A stretch of DNA of 64,000 nt from JAHECQ01 sp963775125 (GTDB lineage Bacteria; Actinomycetota; Acidimicrobiia; Acidimicrobiales; SZUA-35): positions 372,001-436,000 of the forward strand of contig CAVZHQ010000005.1 in NCBI GenBank assembly GCA_963775125.1. The letters run 5' to 3'. Under the pieces are notes generated by a model that was not told where the DNA came from, did not search any database, and saw nothing but the letters and a program-made list of their open reading frames with translations. Below, in pieces: positions 51,935 to 61,220 of the stretch (its first letter is position 1; every line of letters starts with the position of its first letter). The position numbers and the translations under genes were made by a program.

Positions 51935-52862
51935 GTGAGTCGACTGTGCGAAGGACGAATCGTCATCGTCACCGGGGCGGGCCGTGGCATCGGCCGCGAA
52001 CATGCCCTGATGATGGCCTCCCACGGGGCGAAACTCGTGATCAACGACCTCGGGGCGTCGGTCGACGGGGTGGGCGGCGACGTCAGTCCGGCCCAGGAAG
52101 TGGTCAACGAGATCGTCGCCATGGGAGGCGAGGCCGTGGTGAACGGCGACGACGTCTCGGACTGGGAAGGCGCGCAACGCCTCATCAACCAAGCAGTCGA
52201 GTCCTTCGGCGGTCTCGACGTCGTGGTCAACAACGCAGGCATCCTGCGTGACCGCATGCTGACCAACATGACCGAAGCCGAATGGGATGCGGTCATCAAA
52301 GTGCACCTGAAGGGAACGTTCGCTCCCTCGCGTTGGGCCGCCGCCTACTGGCGTGAACGGGCCAAGGACGGACACACCAACGACGGCCGCATCATCAACA
52401 CGACATCGGTGTCGGGCATCTACGGCAACCCCGGGCAGACCAACTACGGAGCGGCCAAGGCCGGCATCGCCTCGTTCACCATCATCGCCGCCCAGGAACT
52501 TGCCCGGTACGGGGTCACCTGCAACGCCATCTCGCCCGGAGCGCTCACCCGCATGACCGAAAACCTGGGGATGGGCGACGCCGACGAAGAGAGCCGCGAA
52601 ATGATGAGCCCCCGCTGGATTGCGCCCATCGCCACCTGGCTCGCCAGCACCGAGTCGGCGCAGGTAACCGGCCGGGTGTTCCAGGCCAGCGGTCGCGGTC
52701 TCGGAATCGCCGAACATGTGGCATCAGGGGCCCATGGTCGACGCCATCGACGATCCCGCTGTCCTTGGCGAGGTCGTGCGTGATCTCGAGAGCAAGGCCC
52801 AGCGCAACAGCGACATGAACGGCCGGCCCGCCACCGGCCCCGGCCGCCCCAACGTCTGGTAA
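51935..52862 (+). CDS. Short-chain dehydrogenase (MFE-2-like), C-terminus frameshifted
   Basis: From GTG 51935 behind AAGGAGC, the SDR core is complete: VTGAGRGIGREHAL, NNAGILRDRM, and NYGAAKAGIASF. The frame as read ends at 52783 in unlikely Arg-rich codons. A one-base shift near 52720 gives WHQGPMVDAIDDPAVLGEVV and continues to the stop at 52862, which is what related enzymes have. So the last about 45 residues are probably misread through a one-base insertion. It resembles the SDR at 40640 and the N-terminal domain of peroxisomal multifunctional enzyme 2, so it likely oxidises 3-hydroxyacyl-CoA. The MaoC-like dehydratase gene follows. Confidence 0.85.
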
Positions 52863-52908
52863 GTCGGTCTACGAACGAGGCCGAACGCAATCGAGAGAGA
52901 GATCAACC

Positions 52909-53779
52909 ATGCCAATCAACCATGACGCTGTCGGAGCCAAGGGCGAGCCTCGCCGGGCCTCCTGGGACAGCGATCGCTGTCTGCTCTACGCCCTGGGCGT
53001 TGGTGCCGGCGCCGAAGACCCGGTGGGTTCCGAACTCGAGTTCACCACCGAGAACACCGCGGGTGTCACCCAGAAGGTTCTGCCCACGTTCTGTGTGGTC
53101 AGCGGTTTCACCTCCAAGGGCGGCAAGTCCGCCATGTCCGCGCTGGGGTCCTATGACACTCGCATGATGGTCCACGGCGAACAGGGCATCGTCGCTGCAC
53201 CGCGAGATTCCGGTCGCCGGCGAGATCGAGACGGTCGACGAGATCACCGGTATCTACGACAAGGGCAAAGGCGCCGTCGTTGCGGCCAAGACGGTGGCCA
53301 CCCTTGTCGCCGATGGCAAGCCCCTGTTCGAGACCACCTCAGCCATCTTCATCCGCGGCGAAGGCGGATGGGGCGGGGACCGTGGCCCGACCGACGCGGC
53401 GAATGTCGCACCCGAGCGAGCGCCGGATGTCTCGATCACCTATCAGACCCGGGAAGATCAAGCGTTGCTGTACCGGTTGTCGGGCGACAAGAACCCGTTG
53501 CACTCCGACAAGCAGTTCAGCGACGTCGGCGGCTTTCCCCGGCCCATTCTGCATGGGCTCTGCACCTACGGGTTCACCGGGCGGGCGCTCCTGCACGGGC
53601 TGTGCGACGGCGACCCCGCTCGCTTCCTGGCCATGGACGGCCGGTTCACGTCACCGGTCATGCCCGGCGAGGCGCTCACCGTCGACATGTGGGTCGATGG
53701 CAGCCACGCCATCTTCCAGACCAAGGGTTCTGACGGGCGGGTCGTGCTGAACAACGGCGGTTTCGACTTCAGCGCCTGA
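52909..53779 (+). pseudogene. MaoC-like (MFE-2 hydratase-2-type) enoyl-CoA hydratase, frameshifted
   Basis: The gene encodes a double hot-dog enoyl-CoA hydratase. The first frame (from ATG 52909: ALGVGAGAEDPVGSELEFTT) stops making sense near 53190. The +1 frame continues with HREIPVAGEIETVDEITGIY and ends at 53779, including the hydratase-2 motif YRLSGDKNPLHSD (Asp and His are catalytic) and GFPRPILHGLCTYGFTG. Removing one G near 53193 restores about 289 residues, similar to the actinobacterial HtdY type. It is adjacent to the SDR at 51935, completing the hydratase/dehydrogenase pair of a bacterial MFE-2-like system. Confidence 0.85.
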
Positions 53780-53799
53780 AGCTCAGCGCCTGACCTCGG

Positions 53800-54459
53800 T
53801 CAGAACAGGGATTGTTGGGGCCGCTCGATACCCCGGAGGTCGTCGTAGTCGACTTCCTGGGTGTCGATCGCCCGGTCTCTGGCCAAGGTCTTCGCCTGCG
53901 GTCTGATTTCCTGGGCGACGAACATGCCCCGCACCGGTGCCAAGTTGGGGTCACGGTTGAGAAAGTCGAGGTACCGGGTCAGCTGTTCGACGCCGTCGAT
54001 CTCGCCCCGCCGCTTGATCTCGATGGCGACCGTGTTCCCGTCGATGTCTCGGCACAGCAGGTCGACCGGTCCGACGTCGGTCGGGAACTCTCGCCGGATG
54101 AGGCGGAGCCCCGGCTCGAGCCGATCGGGTTCGACGGCCAACAGTTCCTGAAGATGGGCTTCGACCCCGTCTTTCTGGAGCCCGGGATCGAGGCCGAGTT
54201 CGTGTTGGCTGTCGTACTGCACCGCATGCAGGGTGATGACGAGCTGTTCTCCCTTGGGGCTGGTGACCGTCCAGTGATCGTCGTATTCGACGAGGATGTT
54301 GGGAGCGTTCATCCAGTTGAGCGGCTTGTACGCCCCGCCGTCAGCGTGCACGGCAACGCAGCCGTCGGCCTTCACCATGACGAGACGGGTGGCCCTGGGA
54401 AGGTGAGCAGTGAGTCGCCCGTTGTAGTCGACGGTGCACTCTGCAATCACGAGACGCAT
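53800..54459 (-). CDS. nucS: Mismatch-specific endonuclease NucS/EndoMS
   Basis: NucS cuts DNA near mismatches in most actinobacteria, replacing MutS/MutL. The product has 219 residues. Its N-terminal DNA-binding domain starts MRLVIAECTVDYNGRLTAH. Its nuclease motif is GPVDLLCRDI followed by AIEIKRRGEIDGVEQL. The C-terminal QQSLF is a sliding-clamp-binding peptide. It is convergent with the MaoC-like gene and precedes none of the SOS genes, so it seems constitutive. Together with dnaE2 and imuAB it sets the mutation rate. Confidence 0.95.
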   Translation of the reverse strand: MRLVIAECTVDYNGRLTAHLPRATRLVMVKADGCVAVHADGGAYKPLNWMNAPNILVEYDDHWTVTSPKGEQLVITLHAVQYDSQHELGLDPGLQKDGVEAHLQELLAVEPDRLEPGLRLIRREFPTDVGPVDLLCRDIDGNTVAIEIKRRGEIDGVEQLTRYLDFLNRDPNLAPVRGMFVAQEIRPQAKTLARDRAIDTQEVDYDDLRGIERPQQSLF

Positions 54460-54486
54460 GGTCGGTACTGTACGTGTCGAACCCAG

Positions 54487-56109
54487 CTACTGGGTGAGTC
54501 GACGCCCGCTGAGTCGCTTCCGAATCAGTTCTCGACGTTCCTTCAGCTCGGCGTACGTGAACTGGTCGGTCGTGGCTGGGTCGACGCCGAAGCTGGCTTT
54601 CAAGCCGTAGAGATCCAACTCCCACTCGTCCTCGGGGCGCCCGAGCTGTGAGGCAATGGTTGAGCCGTGGGTGACGGCGAAGTGGGTGGCGATCTCGGTG
54701 AGGACGGCGAACATGTCGAGGTTGGGTGCGAGGCTGGCGATGGCACCGTCGAGGAAGATGGTGTTCTTCACGTACAGCATCAGCGGCTTGGGCATCCGAG
54801 CGCCGTAGGCAAGGAGCGCCTTGAGGATGCGTCGAAGCTCGGCCGCAAGCTCGTCGGGCGCCAACTGCGTCGGATCGATCGGCGGGCCGTCGAGCCCCAG
54901 ATCCTTGACGACGGCTTCGATGTCGATGTCGGGAGGCAGGGCACCGAGGTCGCGAAGGGCGGCCACTTGGCCGTTCACGTCGTTGGTGGTGGCCGCCATC
55001 ATCATCTTGAGGAAGGCGAGACGTTCGGGTTGGGTGAGGCGGCCGGTGATGCCGAAGTCGACCAGGGCGGTGCGGCCGTCGTCCATCACGAAGAGGTTGC
55101 CGCCATGGAGGTCGCCGTGGAAGATGCCGTGCAGGAAGGCGCCTTCGAGGAAACCGAGCATGCCGGTCTTCAGGACTGCCTCGGTGTCGATGCCCGCAGC
55201 CTGCATGCCGACTGCGTCGTCGAACCGGAAACCCGACACCCGCTCCATCACCAGCACCCGCTGGGTCACCAACTCGGGGTGAGGGCGGGGCACGACGAAG
55301 CTGCGCTGACCGATGTCGAGGAGGACCCGGGCGACGTCGAGCATGTTGGCCGCTTCGACCCGGAAGTCCAACTCCTCGACGATGGTCTCGGCGAAGAGAT
55401 CGACCAGCGCGGGCGGGTTGGCCAGCGCCGAAACCGGAATCCGGCCGACCAGCAACGGGCCGAGCCAGGCGAGCACACGAATGTCCCGATAGACGACCTG
55501 GTCGATGTCGGGCCGCTGGACCTTGACCACGACTTCCTCACCCGTCAGCAGGGTTGCGGCGTGGACCTGGGCGATCGAGGCTGCGGCCAACGGGGCCGGT
55601 TCGAAGTTCCGGAAGATCTGGTGCATGGGCCGACCGAACTCGGCCTCGATGGTCGACACCACCGTCTGATAGGCCTCCGGTGGCACCTGATCCCGGCACT
55701 TCTTGCACTCGTTCACCAGCTCGGCGGGGAAGACGCCTTCGCCGGCAGAGATGATCTGCGCCAACTTGATGTAGGTGGTGCCCAGCCGTTCGGCGCTGCG
55801 GCGGATGCGTCGAGACAACTCGGCCGAGGAGTCGGGCTTGCCGCGGTGGCGAAGACCCCAGACCGCGAGGGAGGATCCGATGACCGATCCGACGGTGACC
55901 GCCCGGGCGACGGGGGGAAGGCGCGGTCGTTTGACGAGCTGGGGCACGAGGCGCACCTGCTCGGCACGTAGTCGGTCGACGTCAGCGAGCCAGGTTGGCG
56001 GGGTCTCGGCCAGGCTCCAAGGGCCGTGCTCGCTGAAGGAGCCGAGATGCAGGTCGTCGGTCTCGGCCTGGGGCCTGACGGTCGAGGGGTCAGCGGTTGA
56101 GGATGTCAA
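54487..56109 (-). CDS. ABC1/UbiB-family atypical kinase
   Basis: TTG 56109 with GGAG seven bases ahead is chosen as the start (540 residues), overlapping cysQ by 20 bp; the frame is open further upstream. The core is EELDFRVEAANMLDVA, the KxGQ-like KLAQIISAG and AAASIAQVHAA, and later FHGDLHGGNLFVM and ALVDFGITGRL. ABC1 kinases bind ATP but rarely phosphorylate proteins, and in bacteria they promote quinone biosynthesis and lipid metabolism. The specific pathway here is unknown. The C-terminal GRRLTQ region is a basic extension. Confidence 0.85.
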   Translation of the reverse strand: MTSSTADPSTVRPQAETDDLHLGSFSEHGPWSLAETPPTWLADVDRLRAEQVRLVPQLVKRPRLPPVARAVTVGSVIGSSLAVWGLRHRGKPDSSAELSRRIRRSAERLGTTYIKLAQIISAGEGVFPAELVNECKKCRDQVPPEAYQTVVSTIEAEFGRPMHQIFRNFEPAPLAAASIAQVHAATLLTGEEVVVKVQRPDIDQVVYRDIRVLAWLGPLLVGRIPVSALANPPALVDLFAETIVEELDFRVEAANMLDVARVLLDIGQRSFVVPRPHPELVTQRVLVMERVSGFRFDDAVGMQAAGIDTEAVLKTGMLGFLEGAFLHGIFHGDLHGGNLFVMDDGRTALVDFGITGRLTQPERLAFLKMMMAATTNDVNGQVAALRDLGALPPDIDIEAVVKDLGLDGPPIDPTQLAPDELAAELRRILKALLAYGARMPKPLMLYVKNTIFLDGAIASLAPNLDMFAVLTEIATHFAVTHGSTIASQLGRPEDEWELDLYGLKASFGVDPATTDQFTYAELKERRELIRKRLSGRRLTQ

Positions 56110-56848
56110 GCGAACGCTCCGCCCATTCGGGGCGACAGATGAGGAGGTCGGGTAGGTAGGGGTTCTCGTTGTTGTAGACGAGCGGTGAGCCGTCGAGTCT
56201 CGAGCAATGGAGCCCGGCGGCGCGGGCCACCGCAACCGGCGCACAATTGTCCCACTCGTACTGGCCGCCGGAATGCGCGTAGATGTCGGCGTGGCCCTGA
56301 ACGACGGCCATGGCCTTGGCCCCCGCCGATCCCATCTCGATGTACTGGGCGCCGAGTGCCGCTGCGAGGTCGACCGCGGCCTGCGGGCGGCGAGTGCGGC
56401 TGACGATGACCCGCGGGGCGTCGGGGCAGGCGGGACCGAGGGCCGGAGGTGTGGCGGTGCTGAGCGTGACGCCGAGAGCCGGAAGGGCGACGGCGCCTAC
56501 GACGGGCTGACCGTCGATGACGAGCGCGATGTGCACGGCCCAGTCGTCTCGGGGCGGCTCGGAGAATTCACGAGTGCCGTCGAGGGGGTCGACGATCCAG
56601 GTCCGGTAGGACCCCAGCCGAGCGAGATCGTCGGCTCCCTCTTCGGACAGGATGGCGTCATCGGGCCGTGCCGCAGTGAGCCGGCGCATGATGAGGTCGT
56701 GGGCTTCCTGGTCGCCCGCAGCCTTCATGGCGGTCACGTCCTGGGCCGATCCGTCGGGTGTGGTGAAGCGCCGGCGAACGTCGAGAAGGACCGCACCGGT
56801 GGCAGCGGCCAGATCGTGGGCGAGGCGATGATCGTCGGACGCAGTCAC
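56090..56848 (-). CDS. cysQ: 3'(2'),5'-bisphosphate nucleotidase / inositol monophosphatase family
   Basis: CysQ-type enzymes dephosphorylate PAP in sulfate assimilation. The product has 252 residues with the Mg2+ motifs: GDQEAH, ILSEEGAD, WIVDPLDGTREFSEP and GGQYEWDNCAPVAVARAAG, which is a family D-x-x-A-P-like ending. The particular substrate (PAP or inositol phosphate) is not determined by sequence, though the WDNCAPVA form is usual for CysQ. It overlaps the ABC1 kinase gene and is probably co-transcribed with it. Confidence 0.87.
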   Translation of the reverse strand: MTASDDHRLAHDLAAATGAVLLDVRRRFTTPDGSAQDVTAMKAAGDQEAHDLIMRRLTAARPDDAILSEEGADDLARLGSYRTWIVDPLDGTREFSEPPRDDWAVHIALVIDGQPVVGAVALPALGVTLSTATPPALGPACPDAPRVIVSRTRRPQAAVDLAAALGAQYIEMGSAGAKAMAVVQGHADIYAHSGGQYEWDNCAPVAVARAAGLHCSRLDGSPLVYNNENPYLPDLLICRPEWAERSLDILNR

Positions 56849-56868
56849 CTGCCGACTCTACGCTCGTG

Positions 56869-57108
56869 CTATTCGAACGCGGTGCCGTAGGGCAAGGTGG
56901 CATCGTCGTAGCATTCGAGATGAAAATGCTCGACCCTCCGCCACACGCCATCCTCGTAGACGTTGCAGATCACCTGCTGGTCCCGTTGGCGGGCGCGGAA
57001 CTTGACCTGCTTGCCGCAGAACGTGCAGTCGCACATGGAGCCTGCCTCGATCATTCGGAGCACTGCCCGACTCTGGGGCTTGACCTTCGTTGCCGCTTTG
57101 GGTGCCAT
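56869..57108 (-). CDS. Small zinc-ribbon-like protein, 79 aa
   Basis: This 79-residue protein has CDCTFCGKQVKFRARQ and later HFHLECYDDA, with CxxC and HxxC pairs that could form one zinc site. The basic N-terminus (KAATKVKPQSRA) suggests nucleic-acid contact. It lies between ettA and cysQ on the same strand. A family of such short proteins is widespread in actinobacteria, but I know of no assigned function. Confidence 0.72.
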   Translation of the reverse strand: MAPKAATKVKPQSRAVLRMIEAGSMCDCTFCGKQVKFRARQRDQQVICNVYEDGVWRRVEHFHLECYDDATLPYGTAFE

Positions 57109-57138
57109 GGGAATCCATCGGCATCTCGGCGGCCGGTG

Positions 57139-58851
57139 TTAGCGGACGAGCGGCTTGTAGGTGATCCGGGTCGGTGTGGCCGCGTCGCCCATCTCGCGGT
57201 GGCGGAACTCTTCGTACTCGGAGAAGTTCCCCTCGAACCAGCGGACCTGTGAGTTGCCTTCGAAGGCCAGGATGTGGGTGGCCAGCCGGTCGAGGAACCA
57301 GCGATCGTGCGAGATGACGACCGCGCATCCGGGGTAGCGCTCGAGGGCGTCTTCCAGTGCGCGCAAGGTGTCGACGTCGAGGTCGTTGGTCGGCTCATCG
57401 AGGAGGAGCACGTTGCCACCCCGCTTGAGGACCTTGGCCAGGTGCACCCGGTTGCGCTCGCCGCCAGACAGAACACCGACCTTCTTCTGTTGGTCGGAAC
57501 CGCGGAAGTTGAACGAGGCGACGTAGGCCCGAGCGTTGATTTCGCGACCACCGACATCGAGCAGGTCGTAACCGTCGGTGATCTCTTCGTAGAGGGTCTT
57601 CTCCGGGTCTAGCGCATCGCGGGACTGGTCGACGTAGGCCAGATCGACCGTGGGTCCGACGATGATCGATCCGCTGTCGGGCGCTGTCTCGCTGTTCGCT
57701 GCGGCCCCGCCGTCACGGGCTTCGGCGGCAGCGATCAACATCTTGAACAACGTTGTCTTACCGGCGCCGTTGCCGCCGATCACGCCGACGATGCCGGCCT
57801 TGGGGAGGGAGAACGAGAGATCTTCGATGAGCAGCCGGTCGCCGAACCCCTTCGACAGATGATCGACCTCGATGACTTGGTCGCCAAGGCGAGGACCGGG
57901 CGGAATGTAGAGTTGCACCCGCTCGTCCTGGGGATCGTAGGCCTCGGCTTCGGCTTGGAGATTCTCGTAAGCACTCAGGCGGGCTTTGCCCTTTGCCTGG
58001 CGAGCCTTTGGGCTCATGCGGACCCATTCGAGTTCTCGAGCCAGCGTGCGTTGGCGGGCTGCCTGTGCCCGATTTTCGCTGTCGAGTCGACCCTGCTTTT
58101 GCTCGAGCCAGCTGGAGTAATTGCCCTCGAACGGAATGCCCTTGCCCCGATCGAGCTCGAGGATCCATTTGGCCACGTTGTCGAGGAAGTAACGGTCGTG
58201 GGTGATGGCGACAACGGTGCCCGGATACTCCGCGAGATGGCGTTCGAGCCAGTGGACCGACTCGGCGTCGAGGTGGTTCGTGGGTTCGTCGAGGAGCAGG
58301 AGATCGGGTTGAGAAAGCAAGAGGCGGCAGAGGGCAACGCGTCGCCGCTCGCCGCCGGAGAGGAATTCGACGCTCGAATCGGGGGCGGGCAGCCGGAGAG
58401 CTTCCATGGCGATCTCGATGGAGCGCTGCAGATCCCAGCCCTGGGCCGCCTCGATCTTGGCCTCGAGATCAGACTGCTCCTGACCCAACTTGTCGTAGTC
58501 GGCATCGGGGTCGGCCCACCCGGCAAGAACCTCTTCGTAGCGGGCGAGCAGAGAGACGGTTTCGCCGGCTCCGTCCATCACGTTGCCCCGGACGTCCTTG
58601 GACCCGTCGAGCTTCGGCTCCTGCTCGAGATAGCCGACGGTGAATCCTGGAGTGAGGCGTGCCTCACCCGTGAAGCCGTCGTCGATCCCGGCCATGATCC
58701 GCAGAAGCGACGATTTGCCGGAACCGTTGGAGCCGAGCACGCCGATCTTGGCACCGGGATAGAAGGAGAGCGAAATGTTCTCGAGAACCTGGCGGTCGGG
58801 CGGATGGAACCGGCCGACCTTGTACATGGTGTAGATGAACTGGGCTGCCAC
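57139..58851 (-). CDS. ettA: Energy-dependent translational throttle protein EttA
   Basis: EttA is an ABC-F protein that acts on the ribosome at the first peptide bond. GTG 58851 gives 570 residues starting AAQFIYTMYKVGRFHPPDRQ, the typical EttA start. ABC module 1 has GSNGSGKSSLLRIM, LSGGERRRVALCRLLL and LLLDEPTNHLD. Module 2 has GGNGAGKTTLFKML, LSGGERNRVHLAKVL and LLLDEPTNDLD. The linker (residues about 270-340) lies between them. No membrane segments, as expected for ABC-F. Confidence 0.95.
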   Translation of the reverse strand: MAAQFIYTMYKVGRFHPPDRQVLENISLSFYPGAKIGVLGSNGSGKSSLLRIMAGIDDGFTGEARLTPGFTVGYLEQEPKLDGSKDVRGNVMDGAGETVSLLARYEEVLAGWADPDADYDKLGQEQSDLEAKIEAAQGWDLQRSIEIAMEALRLPAPDSSVEFLSGGERRRVALCRLLLSQPDLLLLDEPTNHLDAESVHWLERHLAEYPGTVVAITHDRYFLDNVAKWILELDRGKGIPFEGNYSSWLEQKQGRLDSENRAQAARQRTLARELEWVRMSPKARQAKGKARLSAYENLQAEAEAYDPQDERVQLYIPPGPRLGDQVIEVDHLSKGFGDRLLIEDLSFSLPKAGIVGVIGGNGAGKTTLFKMLIAAAEARDGGAAANSETAPDSGSIIVGPTVDLAYVDQSRDALDPEKTLYEEITDGYDLLDVGGREINARAYVASFNFRGSDQQKKVGVLSGGERNRVHLAKVLKRGGNVLLLDEPTNDLDVDTLRALEDALERYPGCAVVISHDRWFLDRLATHILAFEGNSQVRWFEGNFSEYEEFRHREMGDAATPTRITYKPLVR

Positions 58852-58880
58852 GGGGGGCAGGGTATCCGGCCAATGACAAA

Positions 58881-58901
58881 GCCCCGGCACGAAGCCGGGG
58901 C
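58881..58901 (-). terminator. Perfect GC-rich hairpin, likely transcription terminator
   Basis: GCCCCGGC-ACGAA-GCCGGGGC is a perfect 8-bp stem, 5-base loop hairpin. On the minus strand it is followed by TTTGTCATT and lies downstream of the nuclease gene at 58996 and ahead of ettA, so it could end the first transcript. Confidence 0.75.
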
Positions 58902-58995
58902 CAGTCGAAAGGGTGAGGACGGAGGGGAGGTTTCGCCCGCCCGGCGCGTTTCCGAGGAAGTGGAGAGTGTCAGATCGGCAAGGGCCGACGAGACC

Positions 58996-60449
58996 TCAAG
59001 CCTTCTTGGCGGAACGCTTGGCGGCCGGTGCCTTCTTGGCCGGAGCCGCCTTCTTGGCAGCAGCCTTGGCCGGGGCGGCCTTCTTGGCCGGGGCAGCCTT
59101 GGTCACGGCGACGGCCTTCTTGGCTGGCGCAGTCTTCTTCGCGGGAGCAGCGTTCTTGGCGGGTGCCGCCTTCTTCGCAACGACGGCCTTCTTGGCCGGG
59201 GCAGCCTTGGTCACGGCGACGGCCTTCTTGGCTGGTGTCGCCTTCTTGGCCGGAGCGGCCTTCTTGGCGGGTGCGGCCTTGGTCACGGCGGCGGCTTTCT
59301 TGGCCGGTGCCGCTTTCTTGGCGGGTGCAGCCTTCTTGGCTACGACCGCCTTCTTGGCCGCTGCTTTCTTGGCCGGGGCCTTCTTGGTTGCAGTCTTGGT
59401 AGCCACGTTGCTTTCGCTCCTTAGTGGATCTGTCTCCGTCGATGAACCCTCGAATGACCCTAACCATTCGGATGGATTCACGGGGGGATGGTCATTTGAT
59501 TGATCGGCACCAACCGCAGCACTTTGGAGTGTTTCGACAGAAACCAATTCGAGATTTATCCCGCGACGCTCGGAGTCGAGCGAGACGACGCGGGCGACGA
59601 TGGCTTGGCCCCTCTGCACGAGATCTCTCGCCTTGGTGGGAGGAGGATCTCCCATCGCCTTCGACGGCAAATAACAGAGCGCCCCTTCGGCCAATACGTA
59701 GCAGCCATGCGATGCGAAGTGATCGACGACTCCGGCGACTTCGGCTCCAAGGTGATGCTTGGTCACAAAGCCGAGGAAATCCAGCGGCCTGTTGAGCTCA
59801 TGAGCGGCCGACGAGCGAGGAGGCGTAGCCGGCGATGCTGGTTCCTGGCGCCGACCCGGCTGGTTTGCCTTGGCTGCGCTCTTGTCCGGCGCAATTCGTC
59901 GGGGCCCGTGGCGACCGAGTCCCAGGAGGTGGCGACTTGGGGACGGGAGGCGGACCGACAGCTTCTCGCGAAGCTCGGACCGGCCGACGAGATGATTCGC
60001 GTCTGCGAGCGGCGGGAGAGGGGACCCCGGACCGGAACGCGGGGAACGAACACCCAGCCGACGTGTTCGACGGGTTTGCCCCCGATGAGGCGATCCTCGT
60101 CGAACAGCCACCCGTGGTCTCCGTGGAACTCTTGGAAGGAGTCGTTCGAGAGCACCGCAGCAGATGCCTTCTCGGCAACCTGGAGGATGAACGCGTCGCC
60201 GCGTCCGACCACTCCGGCCGGTGGCATCAGCAGCTCGCCCGCCTCGATGGCGGCCTCGAACTCGTCTTTTTCAAAGGTTTCGATTCTGTGTGCAAACGTC
60301 GCGTCGACGATCACGGTCACCGAGCCAAAGCGACCCTCTGCGAGGATGGCGCGAACCGCCTCGTCGAGTTGTTTCAGGCTCGGAAGACTTCGCCCTTCCG
60401 TGGCGATATTCGATCCGTCGACCACGAGATGCCGTGGCGATGAAGTCAT
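58996..60449 (-). pseudogene. NYN (Zc3h12a-like) RNase with S1 domain and lysine/alanine-rich tail; frameshifted
   Basis: Two frames appear to be one gene. From ATG 60449: HLVVDGSNIATEGRSLPSL and LSNDSFQEFHGDHGWLFDE, an NYN/PIN-like RNase domain whose acidic residues include the Asp of VDGSN. The frame loses sense near 59895, and another frame then continues with LDFLGFVTKHHLGAEVAGVV, an S1-like RNA-binding domain (DHFASHGCYVLAEGALCYLP). It ends in about 120 residues of AKKAAPAKKA-type repeats, similar to histone H1 or polycationic tails. A missing base near 59893 would restore about 484 residues. The combination of nuclease, S1 domain and a polycationic tail indicates RNA processing, perhaps coupled to nucleoid or ribosome binding. 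Confidence 0.7.
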
Positions 60450-60563
60450 GCAACCTCCAGTACAGCACTCTTATCGGCGGATTCCATGGATATTCGAGAG
60501 AACAATGCTCGAACCCGCGCGCCGGAGGCAACACTCGGGCGGTCGGCTCCTAGGCTCCGCAGG

Positions 60564-61220
60564 GTGATAACTGCTGTGCTCTTCGACTTCGGAGGGGTCA
60601 TCCTCTCCTCGCCCTTTGAGGCGTTCAACGTCTACGAATCTCAGAACGGCTTGCCGCTCGACACCATTCGGACACTGAATGCCACCAACCCTGACGACAA
60701 CGCTTGGGCCAAACTCGAGCGCAGCGACGTCAACGCTGACGAGTTCGCAGCGCTCTTCCAAGCGGAGGCATTGTCTGCCGGTTTCGAGATCGATGGCCAC
60801 GCGATCCTTCCGTTGATTGCCGGAGACCTGCGCCCGGTCATGGTGGAGGCCCTCGGGCGTATCGGTCGAGCGGGCTTCAAGACGGCATGCCTGACCAACA
60901 ACTTCCGTTCCCATGACGATCGCGGAAGCGGTGTCGACTCCGAGAATCCCGAACGGGCGGCTGCGCTCCGGTCGGTCATGGCGATGTTCGACCTGGTGGT
61001 CGAGTCGTCCCGGGTCGGAATCCGCAAACCCGAAGTCGGATTCTACGAGATTGCGCTGCGGGAGCTCGGCATCTCGGCCACCGAGGCCGTCTTCCTCGAC
61101 GATCTCGGCATCAACCTCAAACCGGCGAAGGCAATGGGGATGCAGACCATCAAGGTGCTGCACCCCACCCAAGCGCTGACCGAACTCGAACAGATCCTCG
61201 GAATGGACCTACTCGGGTAG
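60564..61220 (+). CDS. HAD-superfamily hydrolase (phosphatase/epoxide-hydrolase-N-like)
   Basis: GTG 60564 gives 218 residues starting ITAVLFDFGGVILSSP, the HAD motif I (DFGG form, the nucleophile Asp), followed by TNNF as motif II, KPEVGFYEIAL as motif III and FLDDLGINLKPAKAMGM as motif IV. The DFGG variant is typical of epoxide-hydrolase N-terminal and ACAD10-like HAD proteins, many of them phosphatases of unknown substrate. Its last 12 bp overlap the kgd gene on the other strand. The frame is open upstream from 60486, but the motif begins at this start. Confidence 0.85.
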   Translation: MITAVLFDFGGVILSSPFEAFNVYESQNGLPLDTIRTLNATNPDDNAWAKLERSDVNADEFAALFQAEALSAGFEIDGHAILPLIAGDLRPVMVEALGRIGRAGFKTACLTNNFRSHDDRGSGVDSENPERAAALRSVMAMFDLVVESSRVGIRKPEVGFYEIALRELGISATEAVFLDDLGINLKPAKAMGMQTIKVLHPTQALTELEQILGMDLLG

